This document shows, one piece after another, positions 8,292 to 8,723 of a stretch of 8,723 nt of DNA. The position numbers and the translations under genes were made by a program. Numbering within the stretch: position 1 is the first letter of the stretch; every line of letters starts with the position of its first letter. This DNA comes from Reichenbachiella ulvae (lineage in GTDB: Bacteria > Bacteroidota > Bacteroidia > Cytophagales > Cyclobacteriaceae), in contig NZ_JAOYOD010000011.1 of assembly GCF_025833875.1 (NCBI RefSeq), positions 1-8,723 of the forward strand, in the 5' to 3' direction. The notes beneath the pieces are model-generated. The model saw only the letters and a program-made list of their open reading frames with translations, had not been told where the DNA came from and did no database searches.

Positions 8292-8723
8292 GTATTCATT
8301 CCCCTACTATTGAAATGGCATAACTTTGGACTGATGGTTTTCAAAACAATTGTTAACTTATCTCCAGTTTGTTTCAACAAATCTGAATACTGACCATCTA
8401 GAGCAGTATTTTCTATCATTTTTGTAACCTCATGCATACAAAGGCTTATTTTGAGTAAGGCTCAAGTTCAAGTAATTCTCAATCATTTGATTGTTGATCA
8501 GCAACTCTTCCTTCCTGATAAGAATTTTGTTCTCCAAGACCTTATTCAATGCAACCATTTCCTTTTCTTGCTCAAATAGGTTCTGATTTTCTTCACGCAT
8601 CTCATTCATTCTCAGACAGCTCCTTTCTTCTTTTTAGCTGCCTACTTTTTTCCTTATTGTATTGAAATGCCAAAAACACCATCCCAATTGTGATGAGCAA
8701 GGCCATGATTCTATAATTGAATA
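8288..8723 (-). CDS. Gene D: C-terminal part of a gene-B paralogue without H-box histidine, partial and frame-interrupted
   Basis: The gene enters from the right edge, so its start is not visible. The first piece reads FNYRIMALLITIGMVFLAF, the last membrane segment, followed by QYNKEKSRQLKRRKELSE. It aligns with the gene B segment around VVIVAISFIYLSYRYGKES. After a shift near 8610 comes a coiled coil (MNEMREENQNLFEQEKEM) and NNQMIENYLNLSLTQ. After a second shift in the A run near 8450, ISLCMHEVTKMIENT and SDLLKQTGDKLTIVLKTI follow. The hairpin aligns with gene B almost without gaps and has no His at the H-box position; the His of MHEV falls about two turns later. The frame ends at TGA 8290-8288, overlapping the gene C start. 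No kinase domain is present. Confidence 0.72.

Larger units (their letters stand above)
5532..8723 (-). repeat. Tandem duplication of a two-gene membrane DHp cassette (D-C, then B-A)
   Basis: D and B are paralogues (KELSE-MNEMREEN against RELSNRIEELEIEN; DLLKQTGDKL against TLLKASSNNL). C and A are paralogues (KTVELQKKNKQLSDYAYNNA against HTVQLEAKNQSLSNMAFSNA). The order is His-less then His-containing in both pairs, with stop/start overlap inside each pair and a 146-nt gap with a promoter between pairs. Similarity is visible at protein level and not as DNA repeats, so the duplication is old, or the units were acquired separately. Confidence 0.7.

Noticed and set aside
8420..8450. H-box histidine in gene D at MHEVTK
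   Set aside because: H-E-V resembles an H-box, but alignment with gene B places it about eight residues after the phosphoacceptor position, so I do not count it as the H-box.

Overview
The window looks like a chromosomal segment from a Bacteroidota bacterium, probably a gliding or marine member of Cytophagales. The reasons are a PorV-like/PorU-like pair of the type IX secretion system (T9SS), a PorU2-type C-terminal domain, weak Shine-Dalgarno sequences, and one exact TAnnTTTG promoter -7 element.

Plus strand, 2-5452. The 3' end of a porV2-like outer-membrane barrel gene overlaps the start of a porU2-like gene by 14 nt. porU2 encodes a secreted C25-family (gingipain-type) cysteine peptidase/sortase homologue of about 1,680 residues. 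As written, its frame is broken by about 18 small indels and two in-frame stops. Each piece, in the corrected frame, still reads as conserved protein, and the catalytic His and Cys are present. I read most of the breaks as base-calling or assembly errors rather than true gene decay. The minus-strand genes show the same kind of break.

Convergent gap, 5453-5531. This holds two inverted repeats that could act as a weak bidirectional terminator.

Minus strand, 8723-5532. Four consecutive genes of about 290 residues, called D, C, B and A in transcription order, share one architecture. Each complete gene has six predicted membrane segments, then a cytoplasmic coiled coil, then a two-helix hairpin resembling the dimerisation/phosphoacceptor (DHp) domain of histidine kinases. 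None has an ATP-binding kinase domain, and there is no room for one. They form two cassettes, D-C and B-A. The first member of each (D, B) lacks the H-box histidine. The second (C, A) keeps it. Within each cassette the stop codon of the first gene overlaps the start of the second, and a likely promoter precedes B. D resembles B, and C resembles A, so the layout suggests duplication of a two-gene unit. This paired set of membrane sensors without a kinase domain is the most interesting content. Its function is unknown. A phosphotransfer intermediate, or a partner that heterodimerises with a full-length kinase, are the inferences I would consider.

No RNA genes, CRISPR arrays, insertion sequences or phage genes were recognised.
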